DNA from: an uncultured Anaerolineae bacterium
GTDB taxonomy: Bacteria; Chloroflexota; Anaerolineae; B4-G1; DUEL01
Assembly (NCBI GenBank): GCA_937942115.1
Contig: CALDFY010000209.1
Coordinates: forward strand, 1 to 11,600
DNA length: 11,600 nt
Direction: 5' to 3'
The notes beneath the pieces are model-generated. The model was not told the origin of the DNA. It worked only from the letters and a program-made list of their open reading frames with translations, and made no database searches. The position numbers were made by a program, and so were the translations under genes. This document shows, piece by piece, positions 6,796 to 11,600 of the stretch (its first letter is position 1; every line of letters begins with the position of its first letter).

Positions 6796-7965
6796 CTATC
6801 TCCAGATGTTCTCGTACGGATGCTCCCCCCGCAGTGTTCGTCCCTCCAGAAACCGGGCCGGAGAGAAAACGGTGATGTCCACCGTCTGGGGTGCCCCATC
6901 CAATATCCACTCCGAGAGACAGAGCCCCACCGCCGGAGCAATCTTGAAGCCCGTGCCGCTGAAGCCGCAATCCAGCCAGAAGCCCTCTGGCCCCAGCGGG
7001 CCGAGGGCCGGGTGCTGGTCGGGGGTGATACCGTCGTAGCCGACCTGGGCGGAGTGGACGCCGCCGTGGACCATCGCCGGGATGCGGCGGCAGATGCGCT
7101 CCCCGGCCCGCTCCACAAAGTCCGGGCGGACGTATTCGTCATCGGCAGGGGGGAGGCCCAGGAGGTTGCCGTCTTCCAGCCCCACCAGCGTCAGCCCGCC
7201 GGTCTCCGGGCGGAAATACATGGAGTTGGGGAAGTCTATTACGGTGGGGTGGGTGAGGATGTCCGGCGGGCGGTGGGCGAACATCGTCTCATGGCGCCAG
7301 GTGCTCAGGGGCAGGTCCAGGCCGACCATCCGGCAGACCTCGCCCGCCCATGCGCCGGCCGCGTTGACCACCACCGGGGCCGAAAATTCCCCCCTCGGTG
7401 TGGTCACCCCCGCCACCCTGCCGCCCTGCACGCGAATGCCGGTGACGGGGCACTCCTGTATCAGGACGGCGCCGCGCGCCCGGGCCGCGTTCATCAGGCT
7501 CTGCGCGGTGGACGGGGGGTCCGCATAGCCCGATTCCGGTTCGTACGCAGCCAGATCAAAGTCGTCAGTGGCGAAGGACGGAGCCAGCCGCCGGACATCG
7601 TCGGCGGTGACCAGGAGGGAGGGGATGCCGATGCGCTGGTGCATATGGACGTTAGCCCGAAGGGTGTCGGCGTGCTCCCGTTCCACAATCTGGAGGAAGC
7701 CGGTGCGGGTGAACCCGCAATCCGGCTCCCCGCCGACGCGCCGGGCCCAGTCCCGGAAGTACCCGAAGGAGACCCACGCCAGACGGGCCTCCGCCTCCAG
7801 GTCGTAGTGCATCCGTACCAGGCCGCTGGACCGTCCGGTGGCTCCGGCGGCGACGAACTTCCGCTCCAGGACGGCCACCCGGACGCCCCGCCGGGCCAGA
7901 TGGAAGGCCAGGCTGGCGCCGTGGACGCCGCCGCCGATGATGAGGACGTCAAAGGTGTGTTCCAT
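6796..7965 (-). CDS. FAD-dependent oxidoreductase, sarcosine oxidase beta / DadA-like (DAO family)
   Basis: A 389-residue flavoenzyme of the D-amino-acid oxidase superfamily that probably oxidises a secondary or primary amine such as sarcosine, dimethylglycine or an amino acid. The FAD Rossmann motif is IIGGGVHG (9-16) followed by E34, which binds the ribose; ATGRSSGLVR (42-51) is the typical second contact; VVVNAAGAWAGEV (198-210) is the family ATG-like motif; and GITPDQHPALG (312-322) with CGFSGTGFKIAP (333-344) forms the C-terminal flavin site. The position before GITPD has Tyr310, with no Cys for the covalent FAD link of monomeric sarcosine oxidase, so FAD is probably bound non-covalently. 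GGAGG lies about 6 nt before the ATG. No other sox subunits, glycine-cleavage or folate genes are next to it, so the substrate stays open. Confidence 0.9.
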   Translation of the reverse strand: MEHTFDVLIIGGGVHGASLAFHLARRGVRVAVLERKFVAAGATGRSSGLVRMHYDLEAEARLAWVSFGYFRDWARRVGGEPDCGFTRTGFLQIVEREHADTLRANVHMHQRIGIPSLLVTADDVRRLAPSFATDDFDLAAYEPESGYADPPSTAQSLMNAARARGAVLIQECPVTGIRVQGGRVAGVTTPRGEFSAPVVVNAAGAWAGEVCRMVGLDLPLSTWRHETMFAHRPPDILTHPTVIDFPNSMYFRPETGGLTLVGLEDGNLLGLPPADDEYVRPDFVERAGERICRRIPAMVHGGVHSAQVGYDGITPDQHPALGPLGPEGFWLDCGFSGTGFKIAPAVGLCLSEWILDGAPQTVDITVFSPARFLEGRTLRGEHPYENIWR

Positions 7966-8034
7966 AGGGGCCTCCGATGTGGATATGGAATGAAACGTTT
8001 GGAGTCAGCGACGGAGCGAAGCGGAGTTGCGCTG

Positions 8035-8142
8035 GACGGCACTCCGCTGCGCTGCGTGCCTGACTACGAGCGACGGCACTTCGCTGCGCTGCGTGCCTGA
8101 CTACAAGCGGCCTCGCTACAAGCAACGTGCCTGGCTACGAAC
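8035..8142. repeat. 37-bp tandem repeat with a partial third copy
   Basis: Units 8035-8071 and 8072-8108 are both 37 bp and differ at only two positions. Each begins GACGGCACT and ends with CGTGCCTGACTAC. A degenerate third copy keeps the end, CGTGCCTGGCTACGAAC, at 8126-8142 and contains the stop codon of the ferredoxin gene (8135-8137). AGCGGAGT at 8020-8027 is the reverse complement of ACTCCGCT in the first unit (8041-8048). The array fills the space between the ferredoxin gene and the FAD oxidoreductase promoter region. Confidence 0.85.
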
Positions 8143-8368
8143 GGAGGGATATGAGGGGAGAGGGTACCTGGATCGCCCCAAAGGGGCAGGCAGGAACGCA
8201 GGCCAGACAGCCGTAGCAGCGGTTGCCGTCCACCCAGGGCGGCTCGCCAGGGTCCACGGCCCGCAGCGCCTTGCTCCGGCAGACCTGCCGCGCCGGGCAG
8301 CGGCGGCACGCGTGGCAGAGGTCCACCACCACCTGGGGGATTTGGGGGGGCAGGGGATGTTCGGGCAT
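8135..8368 (-). CDS. Small 2x[4Fe-4S] ferredoxin-like protein
   Basis: A 77-residue protein with eight cysteines arranged for two clusters: CHACRRCPARQVC, a Cx2Cx2Cx5C variant with two extra residues before the last Cys, and CYGCLACVPACPFGAI, a standard Cx2Cx2Cx3CP. Between them, SKALRAVDPGEPPWVDGNRC matches the linker of dicluster ferredoxins. The open frame extends upstream to 8506 inside the reductase gene, but the ATG at 8368 has GGGGGAG about 5 nt before it and gives a compact ferredoxin. It follows the thioredoxin-reductase-like gene by 23 nt, so the two are almost certainly one transcript. Electron donation to, or acceptance from, that flavoprotein is the simplest inference. The stop lies in the 37-bp repeat array. 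Confidence 0.85.
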   Translation of the reverse strand: MPEHPLPPQIPQVVVDLCHACRRCPARQVCRSKALRAVDPGEPPWVDGNRCYGCLACVPACPFGAIQVPSPLISLRS

Positions 8369-8391
8369 CGGGCGCTCCCCCGGTCGGGCAT

Positions 8392-9357
8392 CTACCGGGA
8401 CCAATCGGGCCGCAATCGGGCCCGGCCATGCAGATACCGGTCGGCGGCCATCGCGGCCACCGCGCCCTCGGCGGCGGCGACCACCGCCTGCTTCAGGTGG
8501 CGACACAGCACGTCGCCAACGGCGAACACGCCGGGCACGGCGGTCTGGAAGTTCTCGTCCACCAGCAGACAGCCGCCCTCCCCCAGGGGCAATTGTCCCT
8601 CCAGAAAATCCGTCACCGGCACGTTCCCCTGGAGATAGACGAACACTCCCGCGACCGGAAGGACCTCCTCCCCCTCCGGCGAGACGACCCGGACCGCTTC
8701 CACCCGCTCGCTGCCCAGAATCTCATCCACCCGGGTAGAGGGCCGAATCTCCACTTTGGGGTGGGCAGCCAACTCCCGGGCCAGTTCCGGCGACGCGTGC
8801 AGGTCGGGGGTGGGGGAGAGGAAATGGACGCGCGCGGCGAAGCGGGTCAGCGTCAGCGCCTCCTCCGCCGCCTCGTCGTTGTTGCCCAGGACGGCCACCT
8901 CCCGGTCCCGGAAGAAGGCGGCGTCGCAGGTGGCGCAGTAACTGACCCCGCGCCCGAGCAGGCGCTCTTCCCCAGGAAGGTACCGGCTCCGTCCCATAGA
9001 GCCGGTGGCGATGATGACGGCCCGTCCCCGGTAGACCCCCTGGCCCGCCCAGACCTGGCGCGGGTCGGCGGAGAGGTTCACCCGAAGGACTTTATCGGTG
9101 ACGAATTCGGCCCCGAAGGAGGCGGCCTGCTCCCGGATGCGGCGGACCAGGTCGGTGCCGGAGATGGGGCCCAGGCCGGGGAAGTTGACAATCTGCCCGG
9201 CCTTTCCGGCGGCCCCCGCCGTCAGGCCCTTATCTATGACCACCGTCTTCAGGCCGGCGCGCGCCCCGTAGAGCGCGGCGGTGGCGCCCGCCGGCCCCCC
9301 GCCGATGACGATGAGGTCGTATACCGGTGTGCTCAGAAAAGAGATGTCGCCGATCAT
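8392..9357 (-). CDS. trxB: Thioredoxin-reductase-like flavoprotein, possibly ferredoxin-linked
   Basis: A 321-residue low-molecular-weight thioredoxin reductase family protein. The FAD motif is VIGGGPAGATAA (17-28); the redox-active CATC is at 141-144 (SYCATCDAAFF); the C-terminal FAD motif GVFAVGDVLCRHLKQAVVAAAEG (276-298) is intact. The NADPH domain is unusual: the expected GGGxSA region reads VLGNNDEAAEEA (157-167 area), and the HRRxxxR phosphate clamp is absent (VHFLSPTPDLH at 177-187). A dicluster ferredoxin follows in the same operon, so this may accept electrons from ferredoxin, as the ferredoxin-dependent flavin thioredoxin reductases do. An alternative is a divergent NADH-using or DDOR-type reductase. 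The start has GGAGGT 5 nt upstream. A disulfide substrate, such as thioredoxin, is not encoded here. Confidence 0.9.
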   Translation of the reverse strand: MIGDISFLSTPVYDLIVIGGGPAGATAALYGARAGLKTVVIDKGLTAGAAGKAGQIVNFPGLGPISGTDLVRRIREQAASFGAEFVTDKVLRVNLSADPRQVWAGQGVYRGRAVIIATGSMGRSRYLPGEERLLGRGVSYCATCDAAFFRDREVAVLGNNDEAAEEALTLTRFAARVHFLSPTPDLHASPELARELAAHPKVEIRPSTRVDEILGSERVEAVRVVSPEGEEVLPVAGVFVYLQGNVPVTDFLEGQLPLGEGGCLLVDENFQTAVPGVFAVGDVLCRHLKQAVVAAAEGAVAAMAADRYLHGRARLRPDWSR

Positions 9358-9400
9358 CCCTGACCTCCGCAGTTCTTACGCTGTTCACCCGGTTTTGAAC

Positions 9401-9430
9401 GTGCCAGGCACTTTCCGAAGTGCCGGGCAC
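9401..9430. repeat. Palindrome with self-palindromic GTGCC arms
   Basis: GTGCCAGGCACTT (9401-9413) and AAGTGCCGGGCAC (9418-9430) pair at 12 of 13 positions around a TCCG loop, and the first arm contains its own palindrome (GTGCC-A-GGCAC). It lies upstream of the reductase gene and downstream of the HAD gene. It is probably a REP-like dispersed element; as a cruciform or hairpin it could protect or end the HAD transcript. Confidence 0.65.
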
Positions 9431-9440
9431 GTCCCGGCGG

Positions 9441-9487
9441 AGGCCGCCAGGCCTGTAGATGCAGGCGAACAACCTGCGCTACAGGCC
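9441..9487. repeat. REP-like dispersed repeat, copy 1, overlapping the HAD stop codon
   Basis: The core AGGCCGCCAGGCCTGT, then TGCAGGCGAACA-CCTGCGCTAC with one variable base, recurs at 11532-11573 with only a few changes. Here GGCCTGTAG (9450-9458) pairs perfectly with CTACAGGCC (9479-9487), with an inner GCAGG/CCTGC stem (9461-9465, 9473-9477). The outer arm contains the HAD stop codon (9479-9481, TAG on the minus strand), so the hairpin forms exactly at the end of that coding sequence. Confidence 0.75.
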
Positions 9488-10138
9488 ACACCTCTCCCGC
9501 GCCAGGAGACGCTGGATCAGCGGGCCGACCTCCAGTACACTCCCCACGGCGAAATCCACCCCGTCCTGAGGTAGACCGTCCACCAGAACGGTGGTCATCC
9601 CCAGGGCTTTGGCGGGCTGAAGGTTGACGACGCGGTCGTCTATCAGGATGCAGGCCGGACCGGAGACCCTCAGCAGGGCCAGCAGCCGCTCGTAGGCCTC
9701 CCGCCGGGGCTTGTGGATGAAGTCCAGGGCCCGGATGTCCACTACTCGCTCAAAGAGGTCGGCGACCCCCAGGGCGTTCAACACCCGGGCGGCGTGTTCG
9801 GACGAGGAGTTGGTGAAGACCACGCGGCACAGAGGGATACCCGTCAGCATAGCCCGCAGGGTTGGTTCGGGCCGGAGATACTCCTCCACCGGGACGTCGT
9901 GGACGTAGGCCAGATAGTCCTCCACATCCACCTTCTCCCGGTGTTCCGCCAGCAGGCCCGCCAGGGTGGTGCCGTAGCGGTGGACGTAGACCTCCCGCAG
10001 GTGCGAGGCCTCCTCGGGCCCCAGGCCCAGATGACGCTGAACCCAATCGGTGATCCGCCGGGCCACGTCCTGCATCAGCCCGGCGCTGGCCGGATAGAGG
10101 GTTTCGTCCAGGTCAAAAACGGCGTGAGTGAACGGCAT
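9479..10138 (-). CDS. HAD-superfamily hydrolase, pyrimidine 5'-nucleotidase type
   Basis: A 219-residue cytosolic phosphohydrolase. HAD motif I is FDLDETLYP (8-16) with nucleophile D9 and acid D11; motif II is FTNSS (108-112); motif III Lys is K143 in HKPRREAY; motif IV is ILIDDRVVNLQPAKALGM (164-181). The helical cap after motif I and the FDLDETLYP variant fit the SDT1/pyrimidine 5'-nucleotidase subgroup, which dephosphorylates small nucleotides, but HAD specificity cannot be read reliably from sequence. The start at 10138 is required to keep motif I; the frame closes upstream at a TAG inside the palindrome. That palindrome abuts the ATG, and the only Shine-Dalgarno-like GGAG lies in its stem, 11 nt before the start. 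Monocistronic; promoter at 10170-10198. Confidence 0.9.
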   Translation of the reverse strand: MPFTHAVFDLDETLYPASAGLMQDVARRITDWVQRHLGLGPEEASHLREVYVHRYGTTLAGLLAEHREKVDVEDYLAYVHDVPVEEYLRPEPTLRAMLTGIPLCRVVFTNSSSEHAARVLNALGVADLFERVVDIRALDFIHKPRREAYERLLALLRVSGPACILIDDRVVNLQPAKALGMTTVLVDGLPQDGVDFAVGSVLEVGPLIQRLLARERCGL

Positions 10139-10171
10139 CTGTAGGGCAACTCCTGTGGAGTTGCCCTACAG
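10139..10171. repeat. Perfect 15-bp palindrome abutting the HAD start codon
   Basis: CTGTAGGGCAACTCC (10139-10153) and GGAGTTGCCCTACAG (10157-10171) are perfect complements around a 3-nt TGT loop. The palindrome touches the ATG at 10138 on one side and overlaps the -10 box (10170-10175) on the other. Its GTAGGGCAAC core resembles the palindrome at 19-41. Confidence 0.85.
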
Positions 10172-10198
10172 TATACCTGATTTCGGGGAGAATGAAAA
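10170..10198 (-). promoter_or_regulatory. Putative promoter of the HAD hydrolase gene
   Basis: On the minus strand, TTTTCA (10198-10193), a 17-nt spacer and TATACT (10175-10170; 5/6 match to -10). Transcription would start near 10163, inside the palindrome, leaving a leader of about 25 nt that can fold as a hairpin over the GGAG sequence. Confidence 0.6.
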
Positions 10199-10220
10199 GG
10201 GGATGGTTCATAGAAAAGCA

Positions 10221-10260
10221 AAGAAAAAGCAGGCGCCCTTGGAGGAGCAGGGGCGCCTGC
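10221..10260 (-). terminator. Rho-independent terminator of the DegV gene
   Basis: On the minus strand the stem GCAGGCGCCC (10260-10251) / GGGCGCCTGC (10238-10229), with a 12-nt loop, is followed directly by TTTTTCTT and further T-rich sequence. It lies 29 nt after the DegV stop codon and is the clearest intrinsic terminator in the window. Confidence 0.85.
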
Positions 10261-10289
10261 CGAGGAAAGCCCGTGCGGCGTCCAGGCCC

Positions 10290-11144
10290 TTACCGGGTCA
10301 CAATACAAATCCCCAGCGTCCCCGGTCCCGTATGCGTGCCGATCACCGGGCTGACCTCCGCCAGATAGAGTTCTTCCGGCCCCAGTTGGGCCCTCACGTC
10401 CTCCGCCAGCGCCTGAGCGTCTTCCGGCGCGTTGGCGTGGACGACGGCGGCCCGGAAGACGGGCGAGGTGCCGGCCCGCTCCCGCATCAGTTCCAGCATC
10501 CGGGCCACTGCCTTTTTCTTCGTCCGGACCTGCTCCACGCCCTCAATCACGCCGTCCAGCCCCAGAATCGGCTTGATTTGGAGGGCCGTCCCCAGAAACC
10601 GTTTCCCGCCGCCGATGCGCCCGCCCCGGTGGAGGAACTCCAGCGTGTCCACCATAAACAGGATGTACAGATGCTCCCGCACCCGCGCGGCCGCTGCGAT
10701 GACGTCCTCCACCGAAGCACCAGCCTGGGCAGCCTCCGCCGCCGCCATCACCTGAAAGCCCAGACCCATAGAGGTGGAGCGAGAATCAATCACTTCTATC
10801 CGGAGATTCGGCAGCAATTCCCTCGCCGCTTCCGCCGAGGCGATGGTCCCGCTCAGTTGGGAGGAGATGTACGCGCCCACGATGGTGTCCGTCCCCTTCT
10901 CCTCCGCCACCCGCCGGAAAAACTCCACAAACTCGCCGGCGGACGGCTGGGAGGTGGTGGGCATCACTTTGGCGGTCTGGAGGCGCCGGTAGAAAGTCGG
11001 CGGGTCAATGTCCACCCCGTCTTTCAGGACCTCCTCCCCCCAGACGACGTTGAGGGGGATGACTGGGATGTCCAGCCGTTCCCGCACGTCCGGAGGCAAA
11101 TAGGCCGTGCTATCGGTGACGATGGCGATGGATTGCTTGCTCAT
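10290..11144 (-). CDS. DegV family fatty-acid-binding protein
   Basis: A 284-residue protein of normal DegV length. The family binds a fatty acid; in Firmicutes, FakB members of this fold present fatty acids to the kinase FakA. Visible signatures are TDSTAYLP (10-17), TTSQPSAGEF (63-72), ISSQLSGT (93-100), LHRGGRIGGGKR (171-182) and IGTHTGPGTLGI (268-279), with the Ser/Thr and His-Thr-Gly residues that hold the acyl head group. The frame stays open upstream to 11531, but the start at 11144 has GGGGGAGGT 5 nt before it and begins in family register (MSKQSIAIVTDS). No fakA-like DAK kinase is visible in the window, so the partner must be elsewhere. It ends at a strong intrinsic terminator. Confidence 0.94.
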   Translation of the reverse strand: MSKQSIAIVTDSTAYLPPDVRERLDIPVIPLNVVWGEEVLKDGVDIDPPTFYRRLQTAKVMPTTSQPSAGEFVEFFRRVAEEKGTDTIVGAYISSQLSGTIASAEAARELLPNLRIEVIDSRSTSMGLGFQVMAAAEAAQAGASVEDVIAAAARVREHLYILFMVDTLEFLHRGGRIGGGKRFLGTALQIKPILGLDGVIEGVEQVRTKKKAVARMLELMRERAGTSPVFRAAVVHANAPEDAQALAEDVRAQLGPEELYLAEVSPVIGTHTGPGTLGICIVTR

Positions 11145-11253
11145 TGAATACCTCCCCCGGTAAAGAATGGCGATGATGAACTCATGGAAAGATAACACCC
11201 GGAAGGGCCAGAAGATTCGCGGGGTGAAGGGGAAAGGGAAGACAACCGCAAGG

Positions 11254-11276
11254 GGGGCGCCCGCAGGGGTCGCCCC
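11254..11276. repeat. GGGGCG/CGCCCC palindrome
   Basis: GGGGCG (11254-11259) pairs with CGCCCC (11271-11276), and an inner CCC/GGG stem follows after a one-base bulge at 11270, closing on GCAG. The architecture matches the palindromes at 19-41 and 10139-10171. Confidence 0.6.
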
Positions 11277-11353
11277 ATATTCATCAACTGAAGGGTCAAT
11301 CCGGTCATGCTGCCATCTCTGGGAGCCGATTCCAGATGCCTGCTGTTTTCTCC

Positions 11354-11377
11354 CACAGAGACACAAAGGCACAAAGA
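11354..11377. repeat. 8-bp CACARAGR tandem repeat, three units
   Basis: CACAGAGA, CACAAAGG and CACAAAGA follow one another without gaps. This A-rich tract resembles a low-complexity intergenic repeat found in various bacterial genomes (general familiarity, not checked). Confidence 0.55.
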
Positions 11378-11431
11378 AAGGCCCTGGCAAACTTTTGTCG
11401 GGAAAAAACTGCCTTACCAAAGTTCTGAGAA

Positions 11432-11451
11432 GCGTCAACGAAAGTTGACGC
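11432..11451. repeat. Perfect 8-bp hairpin with GAAA tetraloop
   Basis: GCGTCAAC (11432-11439) and GTTGACGC (11444-11451) are perfect complements closing on a GAAA (GNRA) tetraloop. No T-tract follows on the plus strand. It could be an RNA structure or a repeat fragment; its function is unknown. Confidence 0.6.
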
Positions 11452-11473
11452 CCGGCGAGCGTCATTGGCGAGT

Positions 11474-11490
11474 GCCCCGCTGCGCGGGGC
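11474..11490. repeat. GCCCCGC hairpin
   Basis: GCCCCGC (11474-11480), TGC loop, GCGGGGC (11484-11490): a perfect 7-bp stem 22 nt after the GAAA hairpin. The flanks GAGT and GCATTC extend it imperfectly. Confidence 0.5.
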
Positions 11491-11524
11491 GCATTCCGGC
11501 GGAGCAGAAACTGCAATGGCTTGC

Positions 11525-11573
11525 GTAGCACAGGCCGCCAGGCCTGTCAGTGCAGGCGAACAGCCTGCGCTAC
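11525..11573. repeat. REP-like dispersed repeat, copy 2
   Basis: The core at 11532-11573 matches copy 1 at 9441 onward except for a few bases. The arms GTAGCACAGGC (11525-11535) and GCCTGCGCTAC (11563-11573) pair at 10 of 11 positions, giving an imperfect palindromic element in open intergenic DNA. Confidence 0.75.
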
Positions 11574-11584
11574 GCCCTGGGTAT

Positions 11585-11600
11585 GTAGCGCAGGCCGCCA
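11585..11600. repeat. REP-like dispersed repeat, copy 3, cut by the window end
   Basis: GTAGCGCAGGCCGCCA matches the start of copy 2 with one difference and lies 11 nt after copy 2 ends, so at least two copies are in tandem here. The rest lies outside the window. Confidence 0.65.

Larger units (their letters stand above)
11145..11600. other. Non-coding, repeat-rich interval upstream of the DegV gene
   Basis: I see no credible gene in these 456 bases: the short open frames have no ribosome-binding sites and no protein-like composition. From left to right it holds the DegV Shine-Dalgarno site (11150-11158), a GGGGCG palindrome, an 8-bp CACARAGR tandem, a GAAA-tetraloop hairpin, a GCCCCGC hairpin and one and a half copies of the AGGCCGCCAGGCCTG element. 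The DegV promoter should lie here, but I could not place it with confidence. Confidence 0.6.

Noticed and set aside
5847..8100. Long plus-strand openings opposite the membrane protein and FAD oxidoreductase genes
   Set aside because: The minus-strand genes have ribosome-binding sites and, for the oxidoreductase, clear motifs; the plus-strand frames have neither.
9383..9400. GTTCA...TGAAC inverted repeat before the reductase gene as an operator
   Set aside because: The arms are only 5 bp with an 8-nt gap; I could not connect it to a known regulator or place a convincing promoter beside it.
11161..11220. Promoter of the DegV gene
   Set aside because: TATCTT is a possible -10 on the minus strand, but no -35 lies at proper spacing, so I did not annotate it.
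11145..11531. 129-codon upstream extension of the DegV gene
   Set aside because: The DegV fold starts at MSKQSIAIVTDS and a strong Shine-Dalgarno site lies just before that ATG; the extension crosses palindromes and a simple repeat.

Overview
The window is GC-rich, densely coded bacterial DNA. Its organism cannot be named from sequence alone. The gene set, the heptanucleotide-periodic spacers and the many short palindromes between genes suggest a Chloroflexota-type genome (Anaerolineae/Thermoflexia-like); that is inference from general familiarity, not a database match.

Layout. Positions 1-278 hold two GC-rich palindromes and a Shine-Dalgarno site. The plus-strand block follows. First is rtcB (279-3257), an RNA ligase gene split by a 509-residue intein with a LAGLIDADG endonuclease domain (579-2105). 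Then come a YjbQ/UPF0047 gene (3335-3730), a family 5 solute-binding lipoprotein (3792-5381) and tRNA-Gln(UUG) (5428-5499). The two spacers inside this block are built of degenerate 7-bp repeats that run up to, or into, the next start codon. A GC-rich hairpin at 5526-5557 separates the two convergent blocks.

The minus-strand block, read from high to low coordinates, is: a DegV-family protein (11144-10290) with a clear intrinsic terminator; a HAD hydrolase of the pyrimidine 5'-nucleotidase type (10138-9479) whose start codon abuts a 15-bp palindrome; a thioredoxin-reductase-like flavoprotein (9357-8392) followed after 23 nt by a small 2x[4Fe-4S] ferredoxin (8368-8135); an FAD-dependent amine/sarcosine oxidase-like protein (7965-6796); and a zinc-ribbon membrane protein (6599-5577) behind a near-consensus sigma-70-type promoter. 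The final 456 bases (11145-11600) carry no convincing gene and are a mosaic of short palindromes and repeats.

How the genes work together. Only two functional groupings are supported. RtcB and YjbQ are neighbours on one strand, with no archease visible. The reductase and ferredoxin form a tight pair, and the reductase has lost the usual NADPH-binding signatures, so ferredoxin-linked disulfide reduction is a plausible reading. The other genes look like unrelated housekeeping or metabolic singletons.

Most noteworthy: the intein sits in the RtcB metal site, so one cysteine is both the splicing nucleophile and a predicted Mn ligand; the heptad spacers remove normal ribosome-binding sites and appear to have contributed part of a lipoprotein signal peptide; the candidate ferredoxin-linked reductase pair; and a family of palindromes placed at gene starts and stops.
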